The translations under genes and the position numbers were made by a program. Below, in pieces: positions 43,711 to 53,951 of a stretch of 64,000 nucleotides of DNA. The notes beneath the pieces were generated by a model, which worked only from the letters and a program-made list of their open reading frames with translations, ran no database searches and was not told where the DNA came from. The stretch covers positions 27,212 to 91,211 of the forward strand of contig JBGSJV010000015.1 in the NCBI GenBank assembly GCA_041741535.1, read 5' to 3'. The stretch is from M30B19 sp041741535 (GTDB lineage: Bacteria; Planctomycetota; Planctomycetia; Pirellulales; Pirellulaceae). The first letter of the stretch is position 1; each line of letters starts with the position of its first letter.

Positions 43711-45324
43711 TTAATTTGCTGGAATGGCTTTCAGCTGAAACGAGCCCTCAGCAGCCATGGTGATCACAATAGCAAAGTGGCCACCCTCGGTAAACTCGTG
43801 AACCAGAACCGCGTCGCGACTTTGACCGCTGGTGGTACTGGCCAGTTCAACGCCATTGGCATTCAAAATTCGGATAACGGCTTGCTCTTGGTCGCTTTGT
43901 AGGTGCCAGAGCACTTTCTGTCTGGCATTGACACTCAACGCATAAAAACCCGTTTCGCCTGCCGCTAATCGTCCCGCTGCTTTCACGTCCAACTGCAACT
44001 GCTTCGGCGCTTCGACCTCGGCCTGCAATCCGTACGAACCGCCGCCACCATCACCACGTGAAGAAACGGCGAGTATCAATTCCGACTTAGCAAACGGCAT
44101 GTAGCGAATCTTGGCGTCCAATCCACCGCCACCATCATCGTCCCATGCAAGCACTTGCCCGTTCTTGTCGTAGAGTCGCAGGTAACTGTCGAAACTTGAG
44201 GACCGACTTGTCAGCGTCAAAGATTGCCCCTGTTCGGTGACCATCTTGAAGAACTGCGTCGCGCCGACCGGCAGCACTTGATCGGCTGGCTCTCCAGGTA
44301 CGAGATTCTGTCGTGGGTCAAAAAAACGAATTTGGACATCGGCGCCTCGCTCGGAAGCCAAATGCAGTTGATAGGTCTCATTGCCCTTCCACACCATGGC
44401 GTAACGTCGATACTTCCCTTTGCTGGGCACTTCCAGCATTTGTGGGCCACGTTTGGATTGCATGGCCTGAGCTTGCTGCGTCGATTTGGGACGCGTCGGC
44501 AGGATCAACCGAGTCGCAAGATCGCCTGAGACTTCCACCTCGACAAAACCAAACGAACTTTCCTGGCCCGGAATATTGAAGACGCTCGCTGACTTGCGAT
44601 TCAACGATTCGACAACAACGGCGTCCTTTTCCAACACTTGATGTTTCGCGAGATGAAGCTGAAGCTCAAACCGTCGGTCGCGTGCCCCGTGCAGTCGGAT
44701 GTAGTACTCCCCGGCACTCTCGAGCCGAACCATTCCCGCCCACGATTCAATCGGCAAGCCTTGCGAATCACGGGCTTCGTGATAAGCACCACCACCGCCC
44801 ACAAAATCAACAGTCACATAAGCATCTTCTGCGTTGTTGAAATACAACCACGCGGTTCCTTGTTCGTCAAACGAACCGGATGTCCGTTCTCCAATGGCCG
44901 TCGGAGACACTTGGACTTGTTCCAACGACACCGAGTAATTCCCGCCCCCTTTGAACTCGAATCCATGCACCAGCAACTTGTATTCGCCGTCCGCCGGCAG
45001 TCGAAAGGCCAGATTTGCGTTGCTACCTTGGTCGTCGACTTCGCGTAAAGGATGTTCGTTACCATCAATAATTTGCACCAACTTGAGCGTGGCATCAAAT
45101 TCGTTGGTGGTCACTCCAGCAACCAATAACTGCCCCTGTACGCCACTAAATAACCAACGATCCACCATGCCAGGTGTAAGATGTTTGTTGAACGTTCCAG
45201 GTTCGTCGACGTTGGTGTTCGATTCTTGAGCCGATAGCTGGCTGCTCGACGGCGATGTGTCGAAGCAACAAACACCCACAAAAGTGAGAAACGCCAAAAC
45301 ACAATTTGCTCGCCATGAACCCAT
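43711..45324 (-). CDS. Exported protein with pre-peptidase C-terminal (PPC) type domains
   Basis: A 537-residue protein starting at the ATG eight bases after AAAGG; an upstream TTG adds seven residues. A signal peptide with a Cys near its end (FLTFVGVCCFDTS) is followed by at least three beta-rich PPC-like units: WLFSGVQGQLLVAGVTTNEFDATLKLVQI with LAFRLPADGEYKLLVHGFEF and GGGNYSVSLEQ; KMVTEQGQSLTLTSRSSSFDSYLRLYDKNGQVLAWDDDGGGGLDAKIRYMPFAKSELILAVSS; and KVLWHLQSDQEQAVIRILNANG. Glycine/aspartate-rich DDDGGGG loops could bind calcium. PPC domains usually accompany exported peptidases, but no catalytic domain is present here. Role unknown. Confidence 0.8.
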   Translation of the reverse strand: MGSWRANCVLAFLTFVGVCCFDTSPSSSQLSAQESNTNVDEPGTFNKHLTPGMVDRWLFSGVQGQLLVAGVTTNEFDATLKLVQIIDGNEHPLREVDDQGSNANLAFRLPADGEYKLLVHGFEFKGGGNYSVSLEQVQVSPTAIGERTSGSFDEQGTAWLYFNNAEDAYVTVDFVGGGGAYHEARDSQGLPIESWAGMVRLESAGEYYIRLHGARDRRFELQLHLAKHQVLEKDAVVVESLNRKSASVFNIPGQESSFGFVEVEVSGDLATRLILPTRPKSTQQAQAMQSKRGPQMLEVPSKGKYRRYAMVWKGNETYQLHLASERGADVQIRFFDPRQNLVPGEPADQVLPVGATQFFKMVTEQGQSLTLTSRSSSFDSYLRLYDKNGQVLAWDDDGGGGLDAKIRYMPFAKSELILAVSSRGDGGGGSYGLQAEVEAPKQLQLDVKAAGRLAAGETGFYALSVNARQKVLWHLQSDQEQAVIRILNANGVELASTTSGQSRDAVLVHEFTEGGHFAIVITMAAEGSFQLKAIPAN

Positions 45325-45475
45325 CGCTAAACCTTTCGCTTTCAATTGCCCCGCGTCAACTCATCTTTGGCAAACTTAGTAAGCCGGGAAGCTGCATTTA
45401 CCAAAACGCGGATATTCCCAAGTGGCACCACGCTTTGGCAAGCGTTGCCACGCCAAAACGGTGGTTTGACAAACC

Positions 45476-45582
45476 ACTAGGCTTTGTCTCCAAAGGGGTC
45501 TGACCCTTTGGAGGGCATGTAAAATTTCGGAAAAAAAGGCATGACCGGAGAGGATCAGCCCCCTTTGGAGACAAAGCCTAGT
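45476..45582. repeat. 107-bp palindromic MITE-like element
   Basis: The first 23 bases (45476-45498, actaggctttgtctccaaag then ggg) are the exact reverse complement of the last 23 (45560-45582). Beyond the perfect arms partial complementarity continues for ~13 further bases (tctgaccc against gggatcag-like). The whole can fold into one long hairpin. Two smaller palindromes stand just to its left: tggcaagcgttgcca (45436-45450) and gtggtttgacaaaccac (45461-45477). No coding capacity. It may be a miniature inverted-repeat element or a multi-hairpin terminator region. Confidence 0.75.
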
Positions 45583-45695
45583 TTAGTACGAATGAGAGCC
45601 TGAAATATTTCGCAAATCTCAATATTTTCAGATCCCTAGATTGGATGTTCGCCGAAACCACCCCATCGGCTACAATGGAATGGAGGAAACGTATC

Positions 45696-46427
45696 ATGCC
45701 ATTGTTGGACCATTTTCGACCGCCGATTTCCAGCAAGGGATCCTGGGAAGGATTTCATGGCATGTGGCCGGCTCTGATGGTGATGGACCTGTGCAAATCG
45801 CTACCGGACCGGTATGTCGCCGAGCCCCGCGTTCATCTGGGGAAGAACTTCGAAGTTGACGTTTGTACATTTGATGTCGTCGGCGAAAATTCAGCTGGAG
45901 CAAGCTACGGTGATACTGGACGAGCGACTACAACTTGGACTCCGCCGAATCCCACGCTAACCCTGGATTGGGACCCAACCGAATTCTATGAATACGAAGT
46001 TCTGTTCTTCGACCAACAACGTGGCCGGGAATTGGTCGCGGCAATCGAGCTGGTCAGTCCCGCCAACAAAGATCGCCCTGAAACGCGAACCGCCTTTGTC
46101 TCCAAGTGCGCTGCCCTAATTCAGAAAAGAATCTGCGTGTCCATCGTCGATCTTGTCACGGTGAAAGACTTCAACCTCTACTGTGAAGTATTGGACCACT
46201 TCCGCCAATCTGATCCGGCATTTTCACCGGAACCGCCGGCGACCTATGCGACGACTTGTCGAAGCCACCCGTTGGCGACACGCTGGCGGTTCGAATCATG
46301 GGCTTACCCGATGGTTATTGGGCAGCGATTACCTGTACTGCCAATCTGGTTGGACCATAATCTGGCCATCGCTTTGGACTTGGAGACAGCGTACCGACAA
46401 ACCTGCGCCGCCCTGCGGCTGATGTGA
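45696..46427 (+). CDS. DUF4058 family protein
   Basis: A 243-residue protein starting MPLLDHFRPPISSKGSWEGFHGMWP, with GGAGG nine bases before the ATG. This opening, together with LGKNFEVDVCTFDV, YEVLFFDQQRGRELVAAIELVSPANKDRPETRTAFVSKCAALI and the end LPIWLDHNLAIALDLETAYRQTC, is the pattern of DUF4058, a family widespread in cyanobacteria and planctomycetes with a PD-(D/E)xK-like look (E-L-(V)-S-P-x-N-K). Function is unknown; nuclease relationship is inferred from the motif only. Confidence 0.88.
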   Translation: MPLLDHFRPPISSKGSWEGFHGMWPALMVMDLCKSLPDRYVAEPRVHLGKNFEVDVCTFDVVGENSAGASYGDTGRATTTWTPPNPTLTLDWDPTEFYEYEVLFFDQQRGRELVAAIELVSPANKDRPETRTAFVSKCAALIQKRICVSIVDLVTVKDFNLYCEVLDHFRQSDPAFSPEPPATYATTCRSHPLATRWRFESWAYPMVIGQRLPVLPIWLDHNLAIALDLETAYRQTCAALRLM

Positions 46428-46545
46428 AGTTCGACGCTCGAGTTTCGAAGCCCTGCGGAAGTTCTCGCTGATTGTGCGTCATTCCTGGGTTACCTATCAT
46501 GCGGGGGGGGACATTTATCGAAATCACTAACAGAGGTCCAAGTGC

Positions 46546-47151
46546 ATGTCCAATTTCCGTAATGGTCATCAAGTCCGGGCTTTCTTCGTTACTCTCGTTG
46601 GCTTGTTGACGAGTTTGATTGGTTGTGGAGCAAGCGTTGCGCAAGAAGCAGCCACGACCGAAGGAACGCCGCTGAAACCGGACGTCACTTGGCTGATTGT
46701 CCGCCATGCCGAGCGGGACGGCAGCCACGATGCATTAACCGAACTTGGGCACGAACGAGCCAAACAATTGGCCCAACTAGCCAAGGTCCTCCGCGTTTCA
46801 GCGATCTATTCGACGGATCTCCAACGGACTCGAGGCACTGCCCAACCGACCGCCGATGCGCGAGACCTCGAAATCCAAAAATACCAGCAGGTCACTGCGG
46901 ACTGGATAAACAACGTTCGCCAAGCCAATGCCGGCGGTGTCGTTCTGATCGTCGGCCATTCGAACACGGTTGGTCCCATCGTGAGCGAACTAGCCGACGT
47001 CGAATCCTTTGAAATTCCGCACGATCAGTACGACTTGTTGTACATCGTCAAAGAACACGTCACAGGAAAACCGTTGGTTCAATTAAACTACGGTGACTCA
47101 AACAAGACGCACAATCCTGCCACACCACAACAAATGGGACCAACCAAATAG
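46546..47151 (+). CDS. Histidine phosphatase (phosphoglycerate mutase-like) lipoprotein
   Basis: A 201-residue protein with GAGG upstream of its ATG. The N-terminus FFVTLVGLLTSLIGCGAS has a proper lipobox (L-I-G-C), so it is predicted to be a lipid-anchored exported protein. The histidine phosphatase core has LIVRHAERDG (RHG-type motif with the phospho-accepting His), TDLQRTRGTAQPTA and VLIVGHSNTVGPIV with the second catalytic His. Members dephosphorylate diverse substrates; the substrate here is unknown. Confidence 0.88.
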   Translation: MSNFRNGHQVRAFFVTLVGLLTSLIGCGASVAQEAATTEGTPLKPDVTWLIVRHAERDGSHDALTELGHERAKQLAQLAKVLRVSAIYSTDLQRTRGTAQPTADARDLEIQKYQQVTADWINNVRQANAGGVVLIVGHSNTVGPIVSELADVESFEIPHDQYDLLYIVKEHVTGKPLVQLNYGDSNKTHNPATPQQMGPTK

Positions 47152-47319
47152 GCTGGGCTAAGCCAGTTCCGAATGAAGCGGGCGGGCCGAACGTACAAAA
47201 ACGTGGAATGCGAAATGAAGCTCGATGCGATGACGTACCGAACTCCATTGATTATGCGTCCAGATTCACCGCCCCGGTTGCAAATGACGTCCCTTGAGTC
47301 CTTCCCATTCGGCAGACGA

Positions 47320-48117
47320 TCAGGGCTTCGCGAGTTTATACATCTGACTGTTTTGCCCCAATTCACATTCGAATTCCGGACGTTTATGGTGAAGCCGAAC
47401 TTCAGGATGAATGGGGTTGAATTGGGTGTGGAGAATCGCTGATCCATCCTTGGGAATTTCGAGTTCATAGAGATGCCGTACGACCAAATCGCCTAGGTGG
47501 AAATCCAAATGAGCTTTGCTGCCTTCGACAAGTACTTTCCCTTGCACTCGCCCTAATTCTTCGCCCACCTGCCATGTAATGAAGATCCGATCACCTTGAA
47601 TCCGTAGCGTTTCTCGACCATCGTAACTGACCCAGTTCCCCTGCAATGCCTGCAGATCCTTCGGCAACACAGGAGCGGTAGTCGGGCCAGGTTCGGGTGG
47701 AGTTCCAGGACTGCCGGGTCGCTGTGATTCAAGGCGCCGCAACTCTCCTTGCTGTTGCTGGATCTCGAATGTTAAGCGGCTAATCCGGGACTCCGCACGA
47801 CGTTTTTCGCGTAGGGCGTCGGTGGCCATGAACTGTTCCGTGGCCGGCGTTCGGCCGATTTCGATAGCCTGTTGGATGTCTCGCTGGGCTTGCTCGTATT
47901 GTTGTTCGGCCATGGTCTTGATCGATTCCTCGCCATCCATTTCTATGCGAAGGCTATCGATACGACGTTGGATCAACTCCATTTGCTCTTGCCAAGAATC
48001 CAGTTGCAAATCTTGACCGAAGATCGGTTTGTTGAGCACCAAATGACAGCACAGACAGATTGCCAAAACCAATTGTTTCGGGCATAACTCGACGTGGGAA
48101 AAAAAGCGTTTCGACAT
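47320..48117 (-). CDS. Exported coiled-coil protein with C-terminal beta domain
   Basis: A 265-residue protein starting at MSKRFFSHVELCPKQLVLAICLCCHLVL, with GAGGTAAT seven bases before the ATG; an in-frame upstream extension lacks a site and is rejected. After the signal peptide, residues ~40-135 form a coiled coil (QMELIQRRIDSLRIEMDGEESIKTMAEQQYEQAQRD, later RRAESRISRLTFEIQQQQGELRRLES). A Pro/Gly-rich linker (SPGTPPEPGPTTAPV) leads to a beta domain (LQALQGNWVSYDGRETLRIQGDRIFI) resembling the TIGR03067-type or lipocalin-like small beta domains of planctomycetes. Function unknown. Divergent from the large kinase gene, separated by 196 bases. Confidence 0.75.
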   Translation of the reverse strand: MSKRFFSHVELCPKQLVLAICLCCHLVLNKPIFGQDLQLDSWQEQMELIQRRIDSLRIEMDGEESIKTMAEQQYEQAQRDIQQAIEIGRTPATEQFMATDALREKRRAESRISRLTFEIQQQQGELRRLESQRPGSPGTPPEPGPTTAPVLPKDLQALQGNWVSYDGRETLRIQGDRIFITWQVGEELGRVQGKVLVEGSKAHLDFHLGDLVVRHLYELEIPKDGSAILHTQFNPIHPEVRLHHKRPEFECELGQNSQMYKLAKP

Positions 48118-48313
48118 AGCATTACCTCGATAAATTCGTTGGACGTGGTGAAGGTTACGTGTCCGGCGGAACGAAAATCGCTCAGATACGCAGAGGAGAT
48201 AGCGGTAGAACCAACGGACGACGGTCAAAGAAAATACACTTTTTCCCAAACTTATCGCGCGCCAACTCGAGCTAAAATGCCAATTCGTTAGCGATGCCTG
48301 TCGGAGGAACTTC

Positions 48314-51300
48314 ATGAGCGACCCAATACCTGTTGCAAATTCTGTCGAAAAGTTGGCCGAAGTCTGGCGGAGATTTCGTGACGCGTGGTATGAGGAGCCA
48401 CCTCGGAAATTGTCTGTGCAAGATTTGTGTCGGCTGGTCCCCGATTCGCCGGACTGCCAGGAACAAATCGCGGCCGAATACGCCGACCGTCTTCTGGCGT
48501 TCCAAAAAACCGACTTGGAACTAGAGATCGAAAATGCGTTCCGTGACGACCGGGTCCCGCAAATTGATGAATTGGTCGGCGAGAATGCCGATTTACGTGA
48601 CTTTGCTGCAGCGTTGTGCGCCCGTGTCCATTCGGACAGAAACACGTTCATCCTTGAAGAAGCGAAAGCCGGAATAAATCTCCGCGACTACTCGGGCGTC
48701 CGAGTTCAGTACGAGCGAATACAACGAGCATTTCCGACCAATCACAAACCCATCGAGCGTGACTTTGAGCTCCTCGGCATCGTCGGCCAAGGTGGCTTTG
48801 GAGTGGTTTTCGAGGCTTACGACCACGTTCTACAACGGAAGGTGGCAATCAAGACCTTGCTGCCAACGAACAAAACGGTGCCTGGTGCCCAAGAACGGCT
48901 GGAACGAGAAGCCATGATTCTTGCGAAATTGGAGCACCCCAATATCCTGCCCTTGTACAACGTGTTATTGCCGAACCCGGTCAATACCGAGAACACAGAA
49001 CCGGCAATAGTGATGCGACTGCTGCCACAAACCTTGATTTCGTCGCAGAATCAACGTGTGGTAAGACGTTTGAAGGACGCCATCATCGACTATCACAAGG
49101 AGCAAGTTTCGTGGGATCATACACCCGAACGTCGAGTCAACTTTCGTCAACTGTTGTCGCAGTTTGTTGATGTCTGCAATGGGATTGGGTTCGCACACCA
49201 ACGTCGTGTCATCCATCGCGACATCAAGCCCGGCAACATCGTTATTGGACCGCATGGCGAAACGGTGATCATCGACTGGGGCATTGCTCGCGTCCTGACG
49301 GATGACATTTTAAAGCCCGACGACTTGTCTCGCCCCGGCACGGAAATCGATATTCGCGGGAACCAATTCCCCTTGAATGGTAGCGGCACTCCGCAATATG
49401 CCAGTCCTGAACAATGGGGCCAACATCCACGCTTGAGCGACGAATCGGTGAGACAACCGACGGATGTTTACTCGCTCGGAGCCGTGTTGTGGGAGATCAT
49501 TTCCGGTCGTCAGCCCACGACCGCGGTACCCCATCAGGAAAGATTCCGCTGGTTCCCAGCCGGAACGCCCTCGACCTTGGAAGCGATTGTCTTTCAAGCG
49601 ACCGCATTTGATCCCTGGGAACGATTTATTGGGGAGCGCGAGTGGCAGTGGTTTGCCGAACGAGTGCCTGGGTTATCTCCAGAATCCAAGGCCACTTCGT
49701 TTACGGGCCGGGGATCTGGCGTAGAGCAATTAGGCCGTGCCGTTCAAGCCTGGCTGGATGCCGAAGCCGCCCAACAAATGACCAATCCTCTTCAACGTGA
49801 ATTGGAGTCTGCTAGTCACGAACTTTGTCAGCTCAAGGAAGACATCGCGATAGCCGCCAATGCTCGAGTCTTGTTCGAACAGGAGAAGCGGCTAACGCTC
49901 GAGGAAAAAACACTCGTTGAGACGGAATTGGTTCAGAAGCGGGGTGAGCTGGAACAAATGCTGGTGACCATCGTTGCTCAACAGTCACGCGCGCGTCTTC
50001 TGCAGCACACGGTTAGCGCCTTGACGGCCGTGGCCCTCGCGATCGTTGCCTTCGCTGGATTGGCCTGGTACCAACGACAACAGCAAATCGAACAAAACGA
50101 GTCCTTGACGACGACCAACCGCGAACTGGAAGCGAAGAATGAGTCCCTGCAAGTCCAAGCCGCAGAGTCCCTGGCCGAGTATAACCGGAGCCAACAGCTT
50201 ATCATTCCTTTATTGCAGTCATTCGAAGCCGCCACAACATTCATGGGCGAACTTGACGAATCTAGCTCAATGGTAAAGCTGCAAGCCGCAGACGCGTTCT
50301 TGGCGAAGTTGCCGCAGTCGTCAACCAAGGAATGGCCTGCTGTTCTCCGATTATTCTGTTCCTTGCAGTTCAGTCGGATCGAAATTCTTCAACGACTAGC
50401 CCGACTGCCGGAAGCAGTCGTTGCAGCAAACGCCGTTATCAATCAACTAAAAGAACTTCCAGTTGCACAACAAGGTCCACCAGAAATTAAACTTTTAGCC
50501 AAGGCTTACTGTAAATTGGCCTCGATTTATGCCGACCAAGGCGACATGGTTGGTTCGAAAAACGCTTGCGAATCAGCCGAATCGGTATTGAACCAGCCTT
50601 CACCAATGGCGGGGGATGCGGAATGGTCTTTGCTTCGATCGCACGGGAAACAAGTCTTGGGCCACTACTACGACAACATTGGCAATTGCTGGCTCGCTCG
50701 AGACGCCTATCAGGCGGCGTTGCGGGAGGCCGAAATAGCCTACGAGTTGGCACCGAACGCCGACTCCGAACTAGAGATTTCTCGTGTAAAACGATTGTTG
50801 GCCACCAACCTTGACACTTTGGCCAACCACACAACTTTGAACCGGGGTCTGCAACTGGAAATGCAAGATCTCTTCGAGGACTCCCAAAGATTGATCGAAC
50901 ATTCGCCAATTAGAACCATTCGCGCCCTGGAGCACCGAGAAAAGTTGCTGGGATTATCGGCTTCTATTCACGGCCGGAATGGCGAGCTTGCGTTGGCAGT
51001 TCAAAAACGCGCAGACGCCAATCGCGTGTTGGAATCGATGGCATTGCTCGATCCGGACAGCCCGAAATTTCGACTTCGAATCATCGGCAATGAAGCAGAA
51101 AACTTCGGCTTGAAAATTGGATCCACGGATGAAGTTCGAACGTGGGAGGAACAATTTGATTCCTTGCGAGAGCCGTTGGAAAAATTGGCATTGGAGTATC
51201 CGGCAGACATCGATCTTCAATCCGAACCATTTGAGTTTTTGCGTGGCTATTCGTTGTGGCTTTCGGTCGAACGCTACCCAACAGCGGATGATGCTTGGCG

Positions 51301-53422
51301 GCTGCAACAAGCTGAACAGTCACTGCTCCATCACGAACTCGCCCTGCGCGGAGTTCTCGAGAAAACACCGGATCTACATCGCTTGGCCTTTCGTTTAAGC
51401 TTGGTGTTGCAGTGTCGCGCCAAAATCGCCAAGAAATCGGGCGACCAAGTCTTGTTCAATGAGCTAAACAACAAATCTTTCGAGATCATGGATCAATTCT
51501 ATCGAGCACAACAAGATCGCGAACCCGCTCAACCACAGTGGAAGTACTGGCGAGCTTCGATTCGCATGGACCGCGCGAAGGCGTTGTACCAAGATAGCGA
51601 AACAAGCAAAGCCCTCGAATTGATGGAAGCAGCGATTCATCTTTTCGAGCAAGCCGGAGCACCTCAATCTTCGGAAATCAGTTGGATCGCCGACTATGCA
51701 GAGGCGTTATCGCTTAAGACAAATTGGACCGTGGAAATACCTCGACCTTTTCCGCTCGATGATTCTCAGGAACGAGAATTTCGTCGGAAACAAGTTCGCG
51801 ACAACGTGCAGGTATTGACGCTAAAGCAGAAGTTATTGGGAATGGTCTCGACCGCCGATCGAAGCGCGGCGCAGGCGCTTTATGATCACGCGTATGATTT
51901 GGTCGCAAGATCCATCCGGCAAAGCCTCCGCTTTGGGGCAACCCTAGAAACGTTGAATGCCGACTTGCCCGGATTTGGCAGCTACGATGGACTTCGCCGC
52001 AGTTGGATGAATAGTCGGAGCGAATTTCTGGCCGCAGACTTGGCGTCTTCACCGTTTGCTCCAGAATCGAAAAATCAAACGGCTGGTCAAGTTGCGACCT
52101 CCCATGCGGAACAGTTCGCGCAGTTTGATCTCCGACAACTAGAATACGTCGCTTACCTTTGGCTGTTCGATCAGTTTGTGCAAGACGAGGTGATTATCTC
52201 ACACTGCGTGGAGCGACTGCGACATCGACGCGAGTTTTCAAAAGATCGAAGCGAACGGGATTTCGAACGACTTCCAATCGAAGACATATGGATGCTGCGT
52301 TCCAGCCAAGCAGCCTTAAAACGAATCCAACTTCGTGGCGAACGCGGTCGATGGGTAACGTGGGTCCAGCAAGCGTTGAATCAAGAGCTCGAACCAATCA
52401 ATCCACCAGCCGCTTTCCCTTGGCTCCATTCGGAGCCGTCTCGCCAAGCGTGGCGAGGCCTTGATTTAGCCGAATTGGCTCGAATCGCCAATGACCAAGG
52501 GCAGCTGGATGAGTGGCTGGGATTCATTGAATTGGAATTCGCGAGTGCGGCGCAGTTGGATCGACAAAGCACAGAATCAGAGTTGGGGGCCATTGGTGAT
52601 CTGGAGCCATTCAATCAAACATGGGGCAGTCGCGTTCTCACTCGCCAATTGATTGATGACTTTGTGCTGGACGAAAAACTATCGGATGCGGTTTTGGATC
52701 GGTTTTCGGTTTCAATCGACCAAGGCAAGACTTGGAGACACGAGTTAAAGCAAGCCATGGCCGCTCTCGCGTGGCTAACCAATCATGTGGAACAAGCTGA
52801 GGAATGGTCGCCGGGCACAAAATGGGAGCTATACGAACAAGCTGGACTGCGGATCATGCATCACGGAGTCATGACCCGTCAATTTTCCGAAACGCTCAAC
52901 TTCTTGGAGCGATTTACACCTCGAGTCGCTGCGGAACTGCAACTTGCCTGCAACCTGAGTCGGCTCCGATGTCAACTCGAACTCGAAGACTTCGGTGCTG
53001 CAACTATCCAGCACCAGGAAATACCCAGCGGTACGCCAGGTTGGGAAGGTTGGCGATTGCGTTTATTGCTTTCCCAGTCAAAAGGTTCGTCGACCGAACA
53101 ACTCTTGGAGAACCTGAACAATATACCCAACCTATCCATTGATCAGGATTTCCAGACGGTCGTGATTCAGAACTTGGCGGCCGTGTTGCGGGCTCGCGAC
53201 CGGAATGCGGCCGAGCAATTGGCCCGCCTAGCCATTGATCCAAGGTGCGACGACCCGATTTGGGTTCTGGAACTCAGCGGAGACGCTTGGAATGCAATCG
53301 GCGATTCTCAGCTTGCCACCTCTGCCTACCAATCGGCCTTGCAGTCCTTTCCACCGCAAACTCTCCCAATCGACAGTACCCAGCAACGCCTCCTCAAAAA
53401 ACTTAGCGGACGGCTAGAATAA
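48314..53422 (+). CDS. Giant membrane Ser/Thr protein kinase
   Basis: A 1702-residue protein with GGAGG six bases before the ATG. Residues ~145-450 are a Hanks-type kinase: LLGIVGQGGFGVVFEAYD (glycine loop), VAIKTLL (ATP-binding Lys), VIHRDIKPGNIVIG (catalytic loop), VIIDWGIARV (Mg-binding DFG replaced by DWG) and GTPQYASPEQWG (activation segment). A coiled coil (~490-560) precedes one transmembrane helix (~563-585, LTAVALAIVAFAGLAWY). The ~1100 residues outside contain many helical, TPR-like segments (KLLAKAYCKLASIYADQGDMVG, GHYYDNIGNCWLARDAYQAALREAE), probably a sensor or protein-binding scaffold. The ECF sigma gene 530 bases downstream is a candidate functional partner, by context. Confidence 0.92.
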   Translation: MSDPIPVANSVEKLAEVWRRFRDAWYEEPPRKLSVQDLCRLVPDSPDCQEQIAAEYADRLLAFQKTDLELEIENAFRDDRVPQIDELVGENADLRDFAAALCARVHSDRNTFILEEAKAGINLRDYSGVRVQYERIQRAFPTNHKPIERDFELLGIVGQGGFGVVFEAYDHVLQRKVAIKTLLPTNKTVPGAQERLEREAMILAKLEHPNILPLYNVLLPNPVNTENTEPAIVMRLLPQTLISSQNQRVVRRLKDAIIDYHKEQVSWDHTPERRVNFRQLLSQFVDVCNGIGFAHQRRVIHRDIKPGNIVIGPHGETVIIDWGIARVLTDDILKPDDLSRPGTEIDIRGNQFPLNGSGTPQYASPEQWGQHPRLSDESVRQPTDVYSLGAVLWEIISGRQPTTAVPHQERFRWFPAGTPSTLEAIVFQATAFDPWERFIGEREWQWFAERVPGLSPESKATSFTGRGSGVEQLGRAVQAWLDAEAAQQMTNPLQRELESASHELCQLKEDIAIAANARVLFEQEKRLTLEEKTLVETELVQKRGELEQMLVTIVAQQSRARLLQHTVSALTAVALAIVAFAGLAWYQRQQQIEQNESLTTTNRELEAKNESLQVQAAESLAEYNRSQQLIIPLLQSFEAATTFMGELDESSSMVKLQAADAFLAKLPQSSTKEWPAVLRLFCSLQFSRIEILQRLARLPEAVVAANAVINQLKELPVAQQGPPEIKLLAKAYCKLASIYADQGDMVGSKNACESAESVLNQPSPMAGDAEWSLLRSHGKQVLGHYYDNIGNCWLARDAYQAALREAEIAYELAPNADSELEISRVKRLLATNLDTLANHTTLNRGLQLEMQDLFEDSQRLIEHSPIRTIRALEHREKLLGLSASIHGRNGELALAVQKRADANRVLESMALLDPDSPKFRLRIIGNEAENFGLKIGSTDEVRTWEEQFDSLREPLEKLALEYPADIDLQSEPFEFLRGYSLWLSVERYPTADDAWRLQQAEQSLLHHELALRGVLEKTPDLHRLAFRLSLVLQCRAKIAKKSGDQVLFNELNNKSFEIMDQFYRAQQDREPAQPQWKYWRASIRMDRAKALYQDSETSKALELMEAAIHLFEQAGAPQSSEISWIADYAEALSLKTNWTVEIPRPFPLDDSQEREFRRKQVRDNVQVLTLKQKLLGMVSTADRSAAQALYDHAYDLVARSIRQSLRFGATLETLNADLPGFGSYDGLRRSWMNSRSEFLAADLASSPFAPESKNQTAGQVATSHAEQFAQFDLRQLEYVAYLWLFDQFVQDEVIISHCVERLRHRREFSKDRSERDFERLPIEDIWMLRSSQAALKRIQLRGERGRWVTWVQQALNQELEPINPPAAFPWLHSEPSRQAWRGLDLAELARIANDQGQLDEWLGFIELEFASAAQLDRQSTESELGAIGDLEPFNQTWGSRVLTRQLIDDFVLDEKLSDAVLDRFSVSIDQGKTWRHELKQAMAALAWLTNHVEQAEEWSPGTKWELYEQAGLRIMHHGVMTRQFSETLNFLERFTPRVAAELQLACNLSRLRCQLELEDFGAATIQHQEIPSGTPGWEGWRLRLLLSQSKGSSTEQLLENLNNIPNLSIDQDFQTVVIQNLAAVLRARDRNAAEQLARLAIDPRCDDPIWVLELSGDAWNAIGDSQLATSAYQSALQSFPPQTLPIDSTQQRLLKKLSGRLE

Positions 53423-53623
53423 CAACAAACTCGAAAATATTTCTGTCCGTGGCTGGTAACCTGTCTCGCTATATCCACGAACGATGATCGCGGCGGCCAG
53501 CAGACATGGATCAAATTGCAACCGAAATTTCGGTCGCGATCATTCCGTGGCCATCTGCTCCGCGAGTACTGTCGACGCGATAATCACCAACCACTTCGCC
53601 CTTTCGATTGAGGAGAATTCCTG

Positions 53624-53791
53624 ATGAGCTGGTTCACCCCCCCGTCAAAACCGTCAACAACGACGAACAATCCCCCGCCACAACCACCTGTTTGTGTCGT
53701 CCGACAAGTCGTTTTGCCGGCCATTGCTGCCACCGTTGCTTCCGTGGCATCCCATGCGATCATTGGTGGCGACGTCACCGGAAAAAGTTAG
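53624..53791 (+). CDS. Small proline-rich protein of unknown function
   Basis: A 55-residue frame with GAGGAG eight to twelve bases before the ATG, a better ribosome-binding site than most genes here. The N-terminal half is Pro/Thr/Asn-rich (MSWFTPPSKPSTTTNNPPPQ), followed by a hydrophobic segment (VVRQVVLPAIAATVASVASHAI) and a short GKS end. It may be a small membrane-associated peptide. A perfect 11-bp hairpin follows 25 bases after its stop, which supports a real transcript. It sits between the giant kinase and an ECF sigma. No family is recognised. Confidence 0.55.
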   Translation: MSWFTPPSKPSTTTNNPPPQPPVCVVRQVVLPAIAATVASVASHAIIGGDVTGKS

Positions 53792-53816
53792 TTTGTGCCG
53801 CACTTGAACTGCGACG

Positions 53817-53844
53817 GTCCCCAACTAGGCTGCTAGTTGGGGAC
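53817..53844 (+). terminator. Perfect 11-bp hairpin after the small proline-rich gene
   Basis: GTCCCCAACTA (53817-53827) pairs with TAGTTGGGGAC (53834-53844) around a six-base loop. No T-run follows. It lies between the small gene and the ECF sigma, so the sigma may have its own promoter or be attenuated here. Confidence 0.65.
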
Positions 53845-53951
53845 CTGCCAGGGCAGGAGCATTTGATCAAAATCGTGGCAAGTTGTTGCTTCCTACCGCA
53901 CCAACTTTTTTCCAGGTCGAAACGGACACGATACTCTACTCCAATGGCAAG

